Assembly (NCBI GenBank): GCA_963966185.1 | Contig: CAWZYM010000399.1 | Span: 62,001 to 126,000 of the forward strand | Direction: 5' to 3' | DNA: 64,000 nucleotides | Source of the DNA: Rhabditoides inermis | Taxonomy: Eukaryota; Nematoda; Chromadorea; Rhabditida; Rhabditidae | Shown: in pieces, positions 12,201 through 22,121 of the stretch | Layout: each line of letters starts with the position of its first letter | How positions within the stretch are numbered: the first letter of the stretch is position 1 | Notes under the pieces: generated by a model | Databases searched by the model: none | What the model was told of the DNA's origin: nothing | What the model saw: only the letters and a program-made list of their open reading frames with translations | Program-made: the position numbers and the translations under genes

Positions 12201-12441
12201 ACCTGTCCGGCAGGCTTGGAGGAGGCGAGGGCGAGGATAGGCGTCTACTGGACGATGCACTTCCATCTGCAGGGCGTGCTAGAGTCGCTCATTCTCGAGG
12301 ATCGCGCACAGTTTCTCAGGTATCTTTTTTGTAGGTGACACACAGTTTTTTTCTAGGGATCACGGCTGCACCGCATCGCTGCGCCCCGTCTTTCCCACCA
12401 CCGCCTCACCGAGAAACATGTGCATTGTTGCGAGGCGCTGA
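9201..12441 (+). CDS. METTL25: METTL25-type SAM-dependent methyltransferase
   Basis: Ten exons encode 361 residues: 9201-9308, 9898-10048, 10128-10180, 10578-10671, 10786-10853, 11163-11301, 11844-11967, 12011-12099, 12145-12319, 12357-12441. The N-terminus (NARAVDYVAEGVW) fits the family's conserved NAHxVDxxxxxxW segment. The SAM-binding motif I reads RIVDVGCGLGHLLSSL, about residues 95-110. Later landmarks are SLHGCAGLQLDLCRVF, LTLGCCYHRL and a C-terminal PRNMCIVARR matching the family's end. METTL25 and METTL25B are methyltransferase-fold proteins whose substrates I do not know. At 361 residues this is shorter than the human proteins, mainly at the N-terminus. Intron 1 carries repeat copy C, intron 3 contains a SINE, and intron 5 contains another dispersed repeat. 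Confidence 0.87.
9336..9401. repeat. Dispersed (TCAA)n/TTTATCC repeat, copy C
   Basis: Located in METTL25 intron 1, this copy is nearly identical to copy B through the left hairpin arm (CAACTCAATCATAATGATATG). It lacks the right arm, so it cannot form the hairpin. Confidence 0.8.
10243..10506 (-). mobile_element. tRNA-derived SINE (minus strand) inside METTL25 intron 3
   Basis: Read on the minus strand from 10506, the element starts with a tRNA-like head. A box A TAGTGTAGTGG lies at 10482-10492 and a box B GGGTCGATCCC at 10447-10457, with pol III-like spacing. The body runs to a tail at about 10243-10310. Related tails occur at 39317-39362 and 57131-57186 without the tRNA head, suggesting 5'-truncated copies. 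The precise ends and target-site duplications are not clear by eye. Confidence 0.7.
10963..11142 (+). repeat. Dispersed repeat family 3, copy 1
   Basis: Found in METTL25 intron 5. It shares several blocks with the reverse complement of 51843-51985: GAGCGATAGTT, GATCTACCTC, TTCGAAATACGG, AGAGCTGACTCTC, CTCTGATCTACCCCACC and GCGCAACTTATTGCG. A third, partial copy lies at 63893-64000. Confidence 0.75.
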
Positions 12442-12756
12442 CACGTTCTCAGGAAAACTTTAACCGGTACATATTGCGTTTGCTTCGCCAAGCGGGTAGA
12501 CACGCCTGCATACTAATAAAGCACTATGAGGTGTTGCATTGCCTTCATAATGAGCCCACAGCGGCGCCGACTTATTAACAATCATTTATCATCGTTCATC
12601 GGGGGAATGGTGGACGGAGGGAGCGGGGGCCTAGCGGCATGACATCATCATCGTACAACGGGCATTCGAATCACTAGATAGGAAAAGAGTGAACAGCGAG
12701 AGAGAGAGAGGAAGGGTGAGAGGGTGAGATCGCGCACGTGGAGTGGCAGGATCACT
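12442..12756. other. Convergent 3' region between METTL25 and flp-11
   Basis: METTL25 on the plus strand and flp-11 on the minus strand end 315 bp apart. The METTL25 poly(A) signal lies here. No coding exon is visible. Confidence 0.6.
12515..12520 (+). terminator. Poly(A) signal AATAAA of METTL25
   Basis: A canonical AATAAA lies 74 bases after the METTL25 stop codon, a usual distance for nematode 3' UTRs. Confidence 0.7.
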
Positions 12757-14158
12757 TCAGTTGTTGGCCGACTCGAGTCGTTGCAGGGTGGAGAGGATGT
12801 CATGCATGTGCTCGAGATGACCGCTCCGCCCGAAACGGACTGAAACAGAGGGAGGGAGGTGAAGTGCGTGAGCGAGTCGGCTCACCAAATGGCTGCGGGG
12901 CTGACCGCCCGAATCGCACGAACGGCTGAGGCACGGAGCGGCCGAATCGCACTGAACAGACGTGCATTGGCGAATGACGACCGATACTCACCGAACGGCT
13001 GCGGGGCGTTGCGCTTGTCCTCGTCGTACGTCTCCTCGTCAGCCGCCGAGCGCTTGCCGAACCTGCAAGGTGTGCGGTGCTCGATACTGTCCCCGTCTAT
13101 GCTACCTGACGAGCGCGTTGCGCATGCCGCCGGAGCGTCCGAACCGGACGAGCGCGTTGCGCATCGCCGCCCGCTTCTCCATGCTGCAACATGCATGATA
13201 GAGGGATAGACGTCATGCACACACACTCACACACACACGCTCACACACATCTCTGATGCCTCGCCATGGCAGTTTGTCATGGTAGTCGCGCGTTTTTGCC
13301 GACGCCATTGCCGCCGCGCTCATCACTAATCACAGTCGTGTGGCGTTGTTCTGTTGGTTTGGCTGCGCGACGTTTTTGCGTGACTCGGGGCGGAGAGGCG
13401 GTGATGTATGAGTGTTCTCAACTACATATTCTCACTCGCACCCCCGCGCACCACTCATCTCATGCCCCCAGAGTGAGAGCATGGGAACACTGGCGTCACT
13501 CTATTCAAAGCAACTATGGGAGTGAGTGATTGTACTCGTCAGGAAGTGAGAAAGGGAGGTGTATGGTCTGTGAACGCGTTGCCTGAACGGCTGCTGATAT
13601 GTTTTGAGAAGCGATAAGGTCATGCTTGAAACGCGATATGTTCGTTTTCGTCTATTGCGGCGATGCCTTTAAGAGGCGAGAGAGAGAGAGGGGCATATCA
13701 ACACAATCCCGGCACGAGAGGAGGAAAGGCGATCGCCGGTTTTCGGTGACGCCATGTGTTTTTATCTGTTTTTCACCACCCCACTCATCGACAGTAAACT
13801 GAGTGTGGGAGAGAGACATAAGAGAGATAGAAGATAGCGCAACGCTCATTTGCTGCGTTTTTTTTTATTGGGCGAGGCGAATAAAACGGCGGCGAGGCAG
13901 GCGAGATGGATTGCGAGTTCTATATGAGACAAATCAGAGCGCGCGCATATTCCGATGTCAGATTAGCCACACAATAGAGACATTACACTATGCCACAAGG
14001 GGGGAGCGACAGAGGACAGAGCGAAAGGTACATGCAAACTGAGCGGACAGAGACACGCAGAGTACAGTATTCGACATACAGTACCTGGGCACGTCGTCCT
14101 GCGCGAATGCGGCCGAGGCGGCGACGCAGAGTAGAGCGGCGAGGAGTGTGACTTGCAT
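12757..14158 (-). CDS. flp-11: FLP-11 FMRFamide-like neuropeptide precursor
   Basis: Five exons on the minus strand encode 123 residues: 14158-14085, 13183-13106, 13062-12992, 12951-12886, 12839-12757. A signal peptide (MQVTLLAALLCVAASAAFA) leads into amidated peptides bounded by basic sites: AMRNALVRFG-R, SGGMRNALVRFG-KR, NAPQPFVRFG-R, SVPQPFVRFG-R and SAPQPFVRFG-R. The tail SGHLEHMHDILSTLQRLE closely matches the FLP-11 C-terminal tail of C. elegans. There FLP-11 is released from the RIS neuron and promotes sleep; conservation of that role is inferred. As I recall, C. elegans has one PQPFVRFG peptide, against three here. Introns cut inside the RFG motif (see findings). Intron 1 is 901 nt and carries an AC-rich tract near 13217-13250. 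An ATTTAAGG TATA-like box lies about 60 bases upstream of the ATG. Confidence 0.95.
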
Positions 14159-15037
14159 GGGCGGGGGTGGGAGGTGAGGGTGTGAGTGGGGAGCGCTGCG
14201 CCGCCGGCCCGCCTTAAATGCGAGGGGGTTGAGCCCGCGGGCCGCGCCCCAGGCGGCGCCCTGCCCCCGCCCCAGGCTATCCGCCACCACTATCACCCCG
14301 CATACATAAACAAACACGCGTTATTAAAATCCGTGTGGGAAGAGACGATATTACTTCTCGGATTGAGAGTGTCCCTGGGTGGTATATGAAATCGCTGTGG
14401 CGGAAATGGAAAGATGACGAGTGTTGGAGAAGTGCAGGTTTCGCACGAGCGAGTGTCCTCTCGCCGGATTCAGACACGGTTCCCAGTGTGTTCGTCTGTA
14501 CATGAAAACACGATACTCTCGGCCTGCACGAATAGAGAATATACCCTGCTAACTCATTACTCGGCAAATCGCGAGTCGATCTTCGCTCGACGGTCGCATT
14601 CCATCAATATGTGTTCATGTTCAATCAATCAATCAATCAATCAATCATATATCCAGAATCGCCATATCCTGACTATACAACGAGTGCATACGGTACACCG
14701 TATGCACTTGTTGTATAGTTCATGTTCATGCTCCATAAACCGCTCTCACAAAGTCACCATCTTTATTCGGACGAACATACAGTGGGCGTGGCGGGATTCA
14801 CAACAGTATATACAACACAATTTGAAAGAAGTGTTGAGAGAGATGATAGGTGCGTATCTAGCTAGGATAAAGCGAGAACGATCTGAATGAAGGCTGTGAA
14901 AGTGTGTGGCTGGGAGAGATTGCCGTAGCAGTGGACAAATGAAAGGGAGAAAAGAGAGAGTGTGAGATACGAAGGCACTAGGGAACAACGAAACTAGCTG
15001 TCGGCTAGATGGCAAGGGAAGCTAGACGGTGCTACGT
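14159..15037. other. Intergenic region between flp-11 and the RPRF precursor
   Basis: This is the flp-11 promoter side. It is GC-rich just upstream of flp-11 (14200-14280) and contains hairpin repeat copy D. No convincing exon was found. Confidence 0.6.
14621..14718. repeat. Dispersed (TCAA)n/TATCC repeat, copy D with long hairpin
   Basis: Six TCAA units are followed by ATATATCCAGAATCGCCATATC and a 22-base inverted repeat, arms 14673-14694 and 14697-14718 with one mismatch and only two bases between them. The arms align with those of copy B but differ in sequence on both sides (see findings). Confidence 0.85.
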
Positions 15038-16102
15038 TTACTGTGGTGGCGCGTATCGTACGGAGCGTCCGAACCGGGGCCGCACGAAAGAGTCCATCTG
15101 CGCGAGCACGTGCTCGATCCGCATACCGTCTCTCTCGTGGCGTCGACGCTTGTGCCTGAATAATAGTCACAGCTGCCGTCACTCACAACATCTGCCTGTA
15201 CATTCCGCGCATTTTCGGGATTTTGAGAGAGAGCGAGAGAGAGAATGTAGTTTACCTGTGCCGACGGCTCCTGTGGCGGTGCGCGTGCTTCCACTCGGTC
15301 ATCGTCCGTCGGTGCAGCCGGTCCAACCTGCCGTTCTTGCGCACCATATACCTGCAACGGTTTCATCACTAACTGTCGATGTACGCATGTATTTTATGTC
15401 ACAGATAAACATTGTTATTTTCGGCAGATAATCATTATTATTTCCACATGGTCACTGGTCTTTGAAAGTCGAGTTTGCAATTTTAAAAATGTATGTGTTC
15501 ACTCGAGGATGCGCGTTTCTACTCCGGGAACTGCCATTGTCTGCGCTGCGCATTTTAAAACACACGAGCGGTGGTGGGCGGAGAGCATGTATATGCGTTG
15601 CATATCAGTGCCTATCGCATGACGTCACTCTGATCAACGCCACTCTTTCGGCGAACACCATGTGGCCTGCAGGCGGCCGCTCTGCAAACCGCCATCCATC
15701 ACTTTCCGCGTCTTTGTTACCGTAGCCACATCACGTTCTCGGACTTCTCTGATATCATCGCAGGCGCTCGCGCGTGTTCGGCAAATGTGCAAGCTGCACG
15801 CCGACTGCGCTCTCTCCGACCCGCCCGCACTCTCTGGGCGTTTGGCCAAGTCTCTCTTCGCACACACACACACACTATCACTTCCGTCGGATCACCATTT
15901 TTTGCAATCGGGTAATGCGAATCGGAAACGCCTCTGCCTGTCTCGCGAGCGATCCGCTAATCATTGTTTACGAGATTCATTAGTCATAAAAATGATGTTG
16001 TTTCGAAAATAAGGACAAATTAAAAATTACTCACTTCTTGGCCGCATCGGCAACGTCGAAAATAGCGAGTAGCAGCAAAACTAGCAATAGCTGCGCGCGC
16101 AT
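15038..16102 (-). CDS. Secreted neuropeptide-like precursor, RPRF-amide type
   Basis: Three minus-strand exons encode 93 residues: 16102-16035, 15351-15256, 15155-15038. The signal peptide is MRAQLLLVLLLLAIFDVADA, followed by KK. The middle is very basic and rich in His and Arg. The C-terminal part reads RHER, then DGMRIEHVLAQMDSFVRPRF, then GR and SVRYAPPQ. Cleavage at the basic sites would give a 20-residue peptide ending in RPRF-amide. Amidated RPRF is the hallmark of invertebrate neuropeptide F, and the end resembles the C. elegans FLP-33 peptide ending GFLRTIDGIQKPRF as I remember it. The identification is inferred from the motif. All three exons have consensus splice sites and consistent phases. 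The gene lies head-to-tail upstream of flp-11 and divergent from the CHK kinase gene. Another secreted basic protein is the alternative. Confidence 0.68.
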
Positions 16103-16335
16103 CTCCTCTGAAAAGCGGCGAGGTGCGTAGGATTCAGAAAGTAGCCCATGCCACGGGGTGGGAATCACGTTTCGGGCAGAAGACAATGTAATGTCGGAAT
16201 AACAATGTGGTGCGAGGAAGGGAGAGAGGGCAGTAATGACTTAATAGAATTAGCGAGTGTCGACGATTGACCGGAAGAGTGTAGAAACACTATCAGAGAA
16301 TGGGCGAGAGAGACGAAGACGAGAAGGGAGTGAGT

Positions 16336-16376
<41 letters not shown>

Positions 16377-19021
16377 CGCACAGTGCTACTCCTATCGCTA
16401 ACACGTTTCCTCTGGCCGTTCGCAGACCGCGCCCATGTATACCGTACCACTGACTCACCGGCGACAATATCCCATGCATACTACGGTAACTCTTCGAAAA
16501 ATAGCAGCGACCACAGCAAAAACGTCCGCAATGTGGCATCAAAACTAAAGTATAGCGGAACTAGCATACGGTAGAATAAAATATTAAATATTAGAACGAA
16601 GAACACAGTTCATCATGAAAGAGACGGACCAAGAAACATATGAGACTGCGAATGTCAGGCGGTGCTATATAGATAGCAGGCTGGAGGGCGTGAAGGTGAA
16701 TCAACCAGTCATCAGCCAGCTATTCGGATAAGTGCTGCTAGGCTGCTCCTAGTATGAGTCAGTGGTGGTGCAAGTAAGGGAGGGCGTCGCCAGCAGCACG
16801 CGAGAGCTGGTTTTTGAATCACAGCCGCAGCGTCGATTGTTTCGCAATTAGAGTGACCGGAAGACGGCCGCTACTTTACTCTTATAGAGGGCAGCTGTAC
16901 AGTTGGGAGAGCCAGCTGTACTACACACACCACCGGTCAGCAACTGCACGACAACGGAGGTGTGAGACACAAGCAACCTGCACGCCCGCCTGCATGAAAG
17001 TGAAAGGGCGCGGTGATTAGGTGTGATCGCGAGATATATGATAGATCATCGCTGATATGTGATGATGAGTGCTGCCAATGACGCGCCGCCGATTGGCGAA
17101 CACGTTTTGCCACCCGGAGAGTGTGTATACAAGGACGTATTCGTGCGACACACGGACGTGTGCAGCCTACGACAGGTCAGAGTTGGCGAGACGGTGAGAA
17201 ATGGTGTCAGTATGGCGGATCTTGCTATGCGCGAAAAAAGAAGGACTGGTGTTGTAAATACAGCACGGCGGCGATTACTCCTTAAAAGTTCAACGCCGTA
17301 AAGGGCTGCGAGCCGTTTAGAGGGGGTGTTTTTGCGGGTTTGACTTGGGATTGCGGGCTGCGACTCATAAAGTGGACAGTGCGGGCGGAGAAAGAGAGAG
17401 AGAAAGAGTAAGAGAGAGTGCGTCGTCCTCATCACTCTGCACAGCCGAATCATCGCCAAGAGCGATTGCCCGAAAAGTGACAGGACACACCAAAACAAGT
17501 AGTCCGCCGCCGTCGCCTCCCGTTTATAGACCTGCACACTGAAATCTTCAGTGTCTATAGGCTATTGGCCGGCGCGCGTAACGATAAAACATGCGAATAA
17601 AATGATGGGAGCGTAGTGGTGGAGACAAGACTACAATGACCGACGAGAAAAAGCGGCGGCGAAACGGAAGCAGTATTGTTAGCGGTGTGTGTGTGTATGT
17701 TACTGTTACACAGAGTAGAGTGACGTGATGATCTGAGCGGACGCGGCGGCGTTGCATAACTGCATATTGCGTCAACACATCGTCTTGAGTGCACCGAATT
17801 AGTTCCATAGAGGGTGAAGTGAGGAACCGGAACCGCGCATTGTACGAATCGCCTCTCACACTCGAGAGAGAGAGGGGCACAGATCACGTTCACGAGATTC
17901 ACACGTGCCACGTCGAACCACTCCGAACACAAACACTTGGCGTAGCAGGTGTAGCAGTCGCAGGCACTGATCTAAATTATAATGGACGATGCCGCAACAA
18001 AGGAGGAACGAGTAGACGCGCGCAGCCCCATTCACATCACGCGAATACTTGTCACGCTTTTTCTCGCTTATGGCAAATGGGATTAGCAGGTCGACGCCCC
18101 CAGGCAACAATGCTGTTTAACAGCTTCCTGCTTTCGCTTCCCCGCACATACACATTCGAAATGAGTGATTGTTGGTTACTCAAGAAGAAGATATTTCATA
18201 ATCAGGAAACAGGATAATCGTCTTATTCAAGACATTTTGGGACTTTTCGACACAAAGTGTGGCAATTTTTTCCCTCACACATTGCTTATTCAATTAATCA
18301 ATTCGCATTGTAATTGAGATCTGCGAACGGCGTGTGTGTGTATTGCTCGCACTATTCCCGTCTCAATTCCCGTCTTCCCATGATCGCTGTGAGAGATCAC
18401 AGACCGAATTGTCGCGTCTCGTCGATCATCAAAATCAACACAATCGCTACAATCTATCGAATAACAAATGGGCCGGTTGGACCATGTATGGATCTCAATC
18501 ACACACATCACCGTTCCCACCCAGTCGAGAATGAGACAGAGAGAGAGAGAGGAGAGAGAGAGAGAAGAAAAATAAAACAGAGGGGGAGAGAGAGCACAGA
18601 GAAAGAGGTGAGTGCACTTTTCACGGATCAACTCTAACATACATATGTACCTTTCCGACCATCTTTTGTGTCAATAGTTGTTGTTTGACACTCAATAATT
18701 GTAGCTGTTGTTTGACAACTTCACTATTCTTCACCCCACCACCTCCCCCACTGTTTTTGGTGCATACCTCTCCTGCTTTCGTTGTTGTTGCGTTTAATCC
18801 TCGGTTGAGTTGTGTGTGTGTGCGCGCGCGCGTGTGTGTGATATGGAATGATTCTTATCTCTCACACACATTGACCACAATCGGACACACGCGTCTGTCG
18901 GTCACTCCCACCACTATCTCCTCCATGCATTGTCCCCGCCGCCGGCCATTCTGATTAGATTGCATTCACATTCACACTCACAACCATCGTTACTATATCG
19001 ACGCGGCGCGTCTTTCAGAGA
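16103..19021. other. Divergent intergenic region, 2.9 kb
   Basis: This separates the RPRF precursor (minus) from the CHK kinase gene (plus). It contains a 36-base GA tract at 16338-16373, GA-rich DNA at 18536-18600, and a TG/CG alternating run near 18812-18840. Open frames of up to 163 codons occur (for example 17046-17537, minus), but without recognisable protein features. A CTTTCAG acceptor ends at 19018, just before the CHK start codon. Confidence 0.5.
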
Positions 19022-21562
19022 ATGCAGTTCCTCGATCTGTCGCCCTCGGAGATCCAAGCGCTCCTCCACAAGTGCTTCCCCGATGTGCCCGATCTTATGG
19101 ACAAAGTGGGACAATTGTTTTTTTCAATTGGTTTTTCACGTTTTTATTTCAGGTGAAGTTCGACGTGAAGCCGTTGGGCGACGGGCGCAGCTTCTGGTCG
19201 CACATCGCCAAGGTGAATCTGGAGTGGAGTGAGGAGCTCGAGGACGAGATGCCAGCTTCCGTCTTCGTCAAGGTCAGTTCCCGAGTTTGTTCGCCAAAAA
19301 GTATATCGCTGAAAATTTGCGTTTTGTTTTCAGGCTTTCTTCATAGTCGTTTTTCAGATCCCTATAATTTCGTCAAACGTTCCTGAACAGGAGACTATGA
19401 CAGATGATATGCTGTTTGAGAATCTGCTAGCTTTCACGGCAAACGAAATCGAGTTCTACCGCCTTTTCAAGGAGCCCATCCAAGTGGGTGTGTTTTGATC
19501 ACTGCAGTATTCTATTTCTGTATAGCGTGTTCTGTGTTTTGTTATGATGTCAATATTTGGGAGAGAGAGAGTGTGCTCTCTAACGACCGGCTCCGAGTCT
19601 GTCACATGACTGATTCGTTCATAGTGGAATCATGAGTTACAGACGTAATCATAATGCCCTTTTATCATATCTTTTTTCTCTAGTTTGTCATCCTTAAACT
19701 CGACTTATCAGTGATATGTTGTCAATCAATTGCTAATCTTTCAAGGTATCATTATAGGAATGACAATGGAGGCTACAAACGAGAAAAGAGTAATAGACTT
19801 TCTGATTCTAGAAAATCAGGAAGTGGTTAACCCCCCAAAGATTAAACGATCAAAAAATAACCTGCAGAAAGCGCGTTGTAAATTTCACTGCGTAGTGATA
19901 AAGTTTTGGAGGGCTTTGTGCCTTCAGAGAGTGCCCTAAACAACAAGACCCACGACAAATAGTTCTCACTGCAAAGGGCTAAGAATGGGATGTATCACTA
20001 TGTAAAAAAACTTCTGTGCACACCGCTTTTTAGTGGTCTTATTCTTATCTGAACACTTCGAAAGTCGACGCGCAGCTGTGAGTGCAACACTCAAGCACAC
20101 ACAAACCACAACAACGCGTGATTGACTACGCAAGTTTTGCAGGACTTTCCCCGACCGAAGCTCTACCACGCCGATGATATGACGCGCAGCAAGGCGGGCG
20201 CGCTGGTGCTCGAGGACCTCTCCGACCGGGCCGCCGCCATCGAACACCTGCCCGGATTCAGCCTCAAGCAGGTATACTGGTTGATTTCGAATGCAAACGA
20301 TTTCGAGTGATTCCATTAGGCGATAGAGGATTTCTAACACAATTTCTTGTACAAGCGATTCATTGAGTTCAGGTGGAGAATCTGATGCTCGCGTTCGCGT
20401 CGTTCCACCACCACTGCATCACCTCGCCGAAGCGGTGGCAGGACAAGTTCCCCTTCCCCGTCGACCAGCGCTTCCAGACACTGCAGGTAGGACTGCAGTC
20501 CACGCTGAAAGTGTTTTGGATAATGAGGGCGCACGTTTTTCAGTGGGACACTGCGATGAACCTGCTCGACATGCAGCCCGAGACATTCAAGGGAAAGCTG
20601 GAGAAGCTCGAGGGCTTTTTCAGCGTCGAGCACGCCGAGAAGTCGATCAACAGCTTCAAGGAATTCGGTGAGTCAACTTCACGTTTGAGATTCATAATGA
20701 CTTCCTATGCAGGTATTCCTCCCGTGCTCGTTCACATGGATCTCAACGTGACAAACGTTCTCTGGAAAAAGGGCTCCGATGGAAAGGCTACCGATGACGT
20801 GAGTCCACTTTTTTCAATTCACCTCTATGTTCGACTTTTCCAATAACGTAGTACGTAGACATGTAAGTTGTAAGTAGAGACATTTTTGAAAGATACACAA
20901 CCGATGCTTGATCAATATTCAGAACAATGTATCAGATTTCCAACGTGATAGACGATTAGGAGTGTCCGGGTGTTTTTCTTTCTTCCACATCTGATAGCGA
21001 CTTTCACGGGTAACAAAAAACACATAGCTCATAGCTAATAATAAAAAAGTAACCTTTCAGATTCTGGCGATCATCGATTTCCAGCAGATGCACACGGGCA
21101 ACATCTGTGAGGATTTCTGCCGAATCTTTATGCTCGGACTCAGCTGCGAACAGCGACGCAAGCTCACAAAGCCTCTACTGCAGGTTAGTATTTCGTGAAC
21201 ACACGATTTATGTATACTGATGGTTTCAGAAGTACCATGACCGACTCACCGAGCTGTTTGACGGCAATCCACCCTATACTCTTGAGGTAAGTGATGGTTT
21301 TACATCGCGCCTAGATGGTGTTTTCAGACCGTATACGCATGCTACGACTACATGTTTCCCTACGTGAGCAACTTTGCGCTCTTTGCTCTCGTGTTGTATA
21401 CACAGGTGAGGAAACCTTATCCTAATTTTTCGATGTATGAATAAATCTCTCGTTTAGATGGCTGGTGGTTCGGAGAAGTGTCCGGAGAAGTTGAAGGCTA
21501 CTCAGGACGAGTTCTTGGCAAGAGCCGCGGGAATCGTCGACGAGCTCGTTGAGAGGATATGA
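19022..21562 (+). CDS. CHK kinase-like (EcKL/DUF1679-type) protein
   Basis: Eleven exons encode 381 residues: 19022-19105, 19153-19272, 19358-19483, 20143-20271, 20373-20486, 20544-20667, 20713-20798, 21061-21183, 21230-21286, 21328-21405, 21458-21562. The protein has the aminoglycoside-phosphotransferase/choline-kinase fold signatures of the nematode DUF1679 family: a catalytic loop HMDLNVTNVLW, then the metal-binding stretch ILAIIDFQQMHTGN, and upstream ALVLEDLSDRAA. Insect relatives phosphorylate ecdysteroids and small-molecule toxins; the nematode substrates are unknown to me. Catalytic residues appear intact. The start codon lies four bases after a CTTTCAG acceptor, suggesting trans-splicing. 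Intron 3 is the longest at 659 nt. Confidence 0.92.
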
Positions 21563-21772
21563 GCTAATCGACCACACCTCACTTCCACATAGCTTCTTTC
21601 ACAAACTGCTATTACGCACAAACACAGCGGCATGTACAAACTTATACTCACACATTATCCTCCTATTGTTCCTAAGAATTGGCTATAACTATCACTTAAA
21701 CTATCAACTATTAAATTCTAGTCTTTTATAGTATATCATGTCAGTTATGTATTTTCAGTTATCTGTATACAG

Positions 21773-21778
21773 AATAAA
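21773..21778 (+). terminator. Poly(A) signal AATAAA of the CHK kinase-like gene
   Basis: AATAAA occurs 211 bases after the stop codon, in AT-rich 3' flanking DNA. It is the first canonical signal seen. Confidence 0.55.
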
Positions 21779-21944
21779 TGCATCATTGACTGTCTTTCGA
21801 GTGCTTAAAAATGCAATTACAATTATCGAAAACATTATATATGACGATTTCAACACGGGAGGTAATAATTCCTGAAATGCACTTCAAATTTCATAACATT
21901 TTGAAAGTGAACCTATATTTGTTTCTGTCATAACGTTCTAGCTG

Positions 21945-22073
21945 ATTGACAGTGGTATTCCCGTAAAAAACATTTCTGAGATAAACCAATTGACACCACT
22001 CAATCGCATATGCAAAAACCGTTTGTGAATGACATGTTAACTAATCTTAGAAACCATTATACCAGTATAAAAG
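21945..22073 (+). promoter_or_regulatory. Vitellogenin promoter: two VPE1-like sites and TATA box
   Basis: ATTGACA, the reverse complement of the C. elegans vitellogenin promoter element VPE1 (TGTCAAT), occurs at 21945-21951 and again at 21989-21995. A CTGAGATAA at 21976-21984 resembles the GATA-type VPE2 (CTGATAA) with a two-base insertion. A TATAAAAG box starts at 22066, about 56 bases before the start codon. In C. elegans these elements drive intestinal, adult hermaphrodite expression; the same is inferred here. Confidence 0.75.
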
Positions 22074-22121
22074 ACATAACTGGAGCAAGTAGAGCACCCT
22101 CGGTCAACCACCAGCTCTCTC

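Larger units (their letters stand above)
21563..22121. other. Intergenic: CHK 3' end and vitellogenin promoter
   Basis: This AT-rich 559-bp region carries a poly(A) signal for the CHK gene on the left and the vitellogenin promoter elements on the right. No other gene is visible. Confidence 0.7.

Noticed and set aside
17046..17537. 163-codon frame on the minus strand in the region upstream of the CHK kinase gene
   Set aside because: No recognisable domain, no good splice sites, and composition like the surrounding noncoding DNA.
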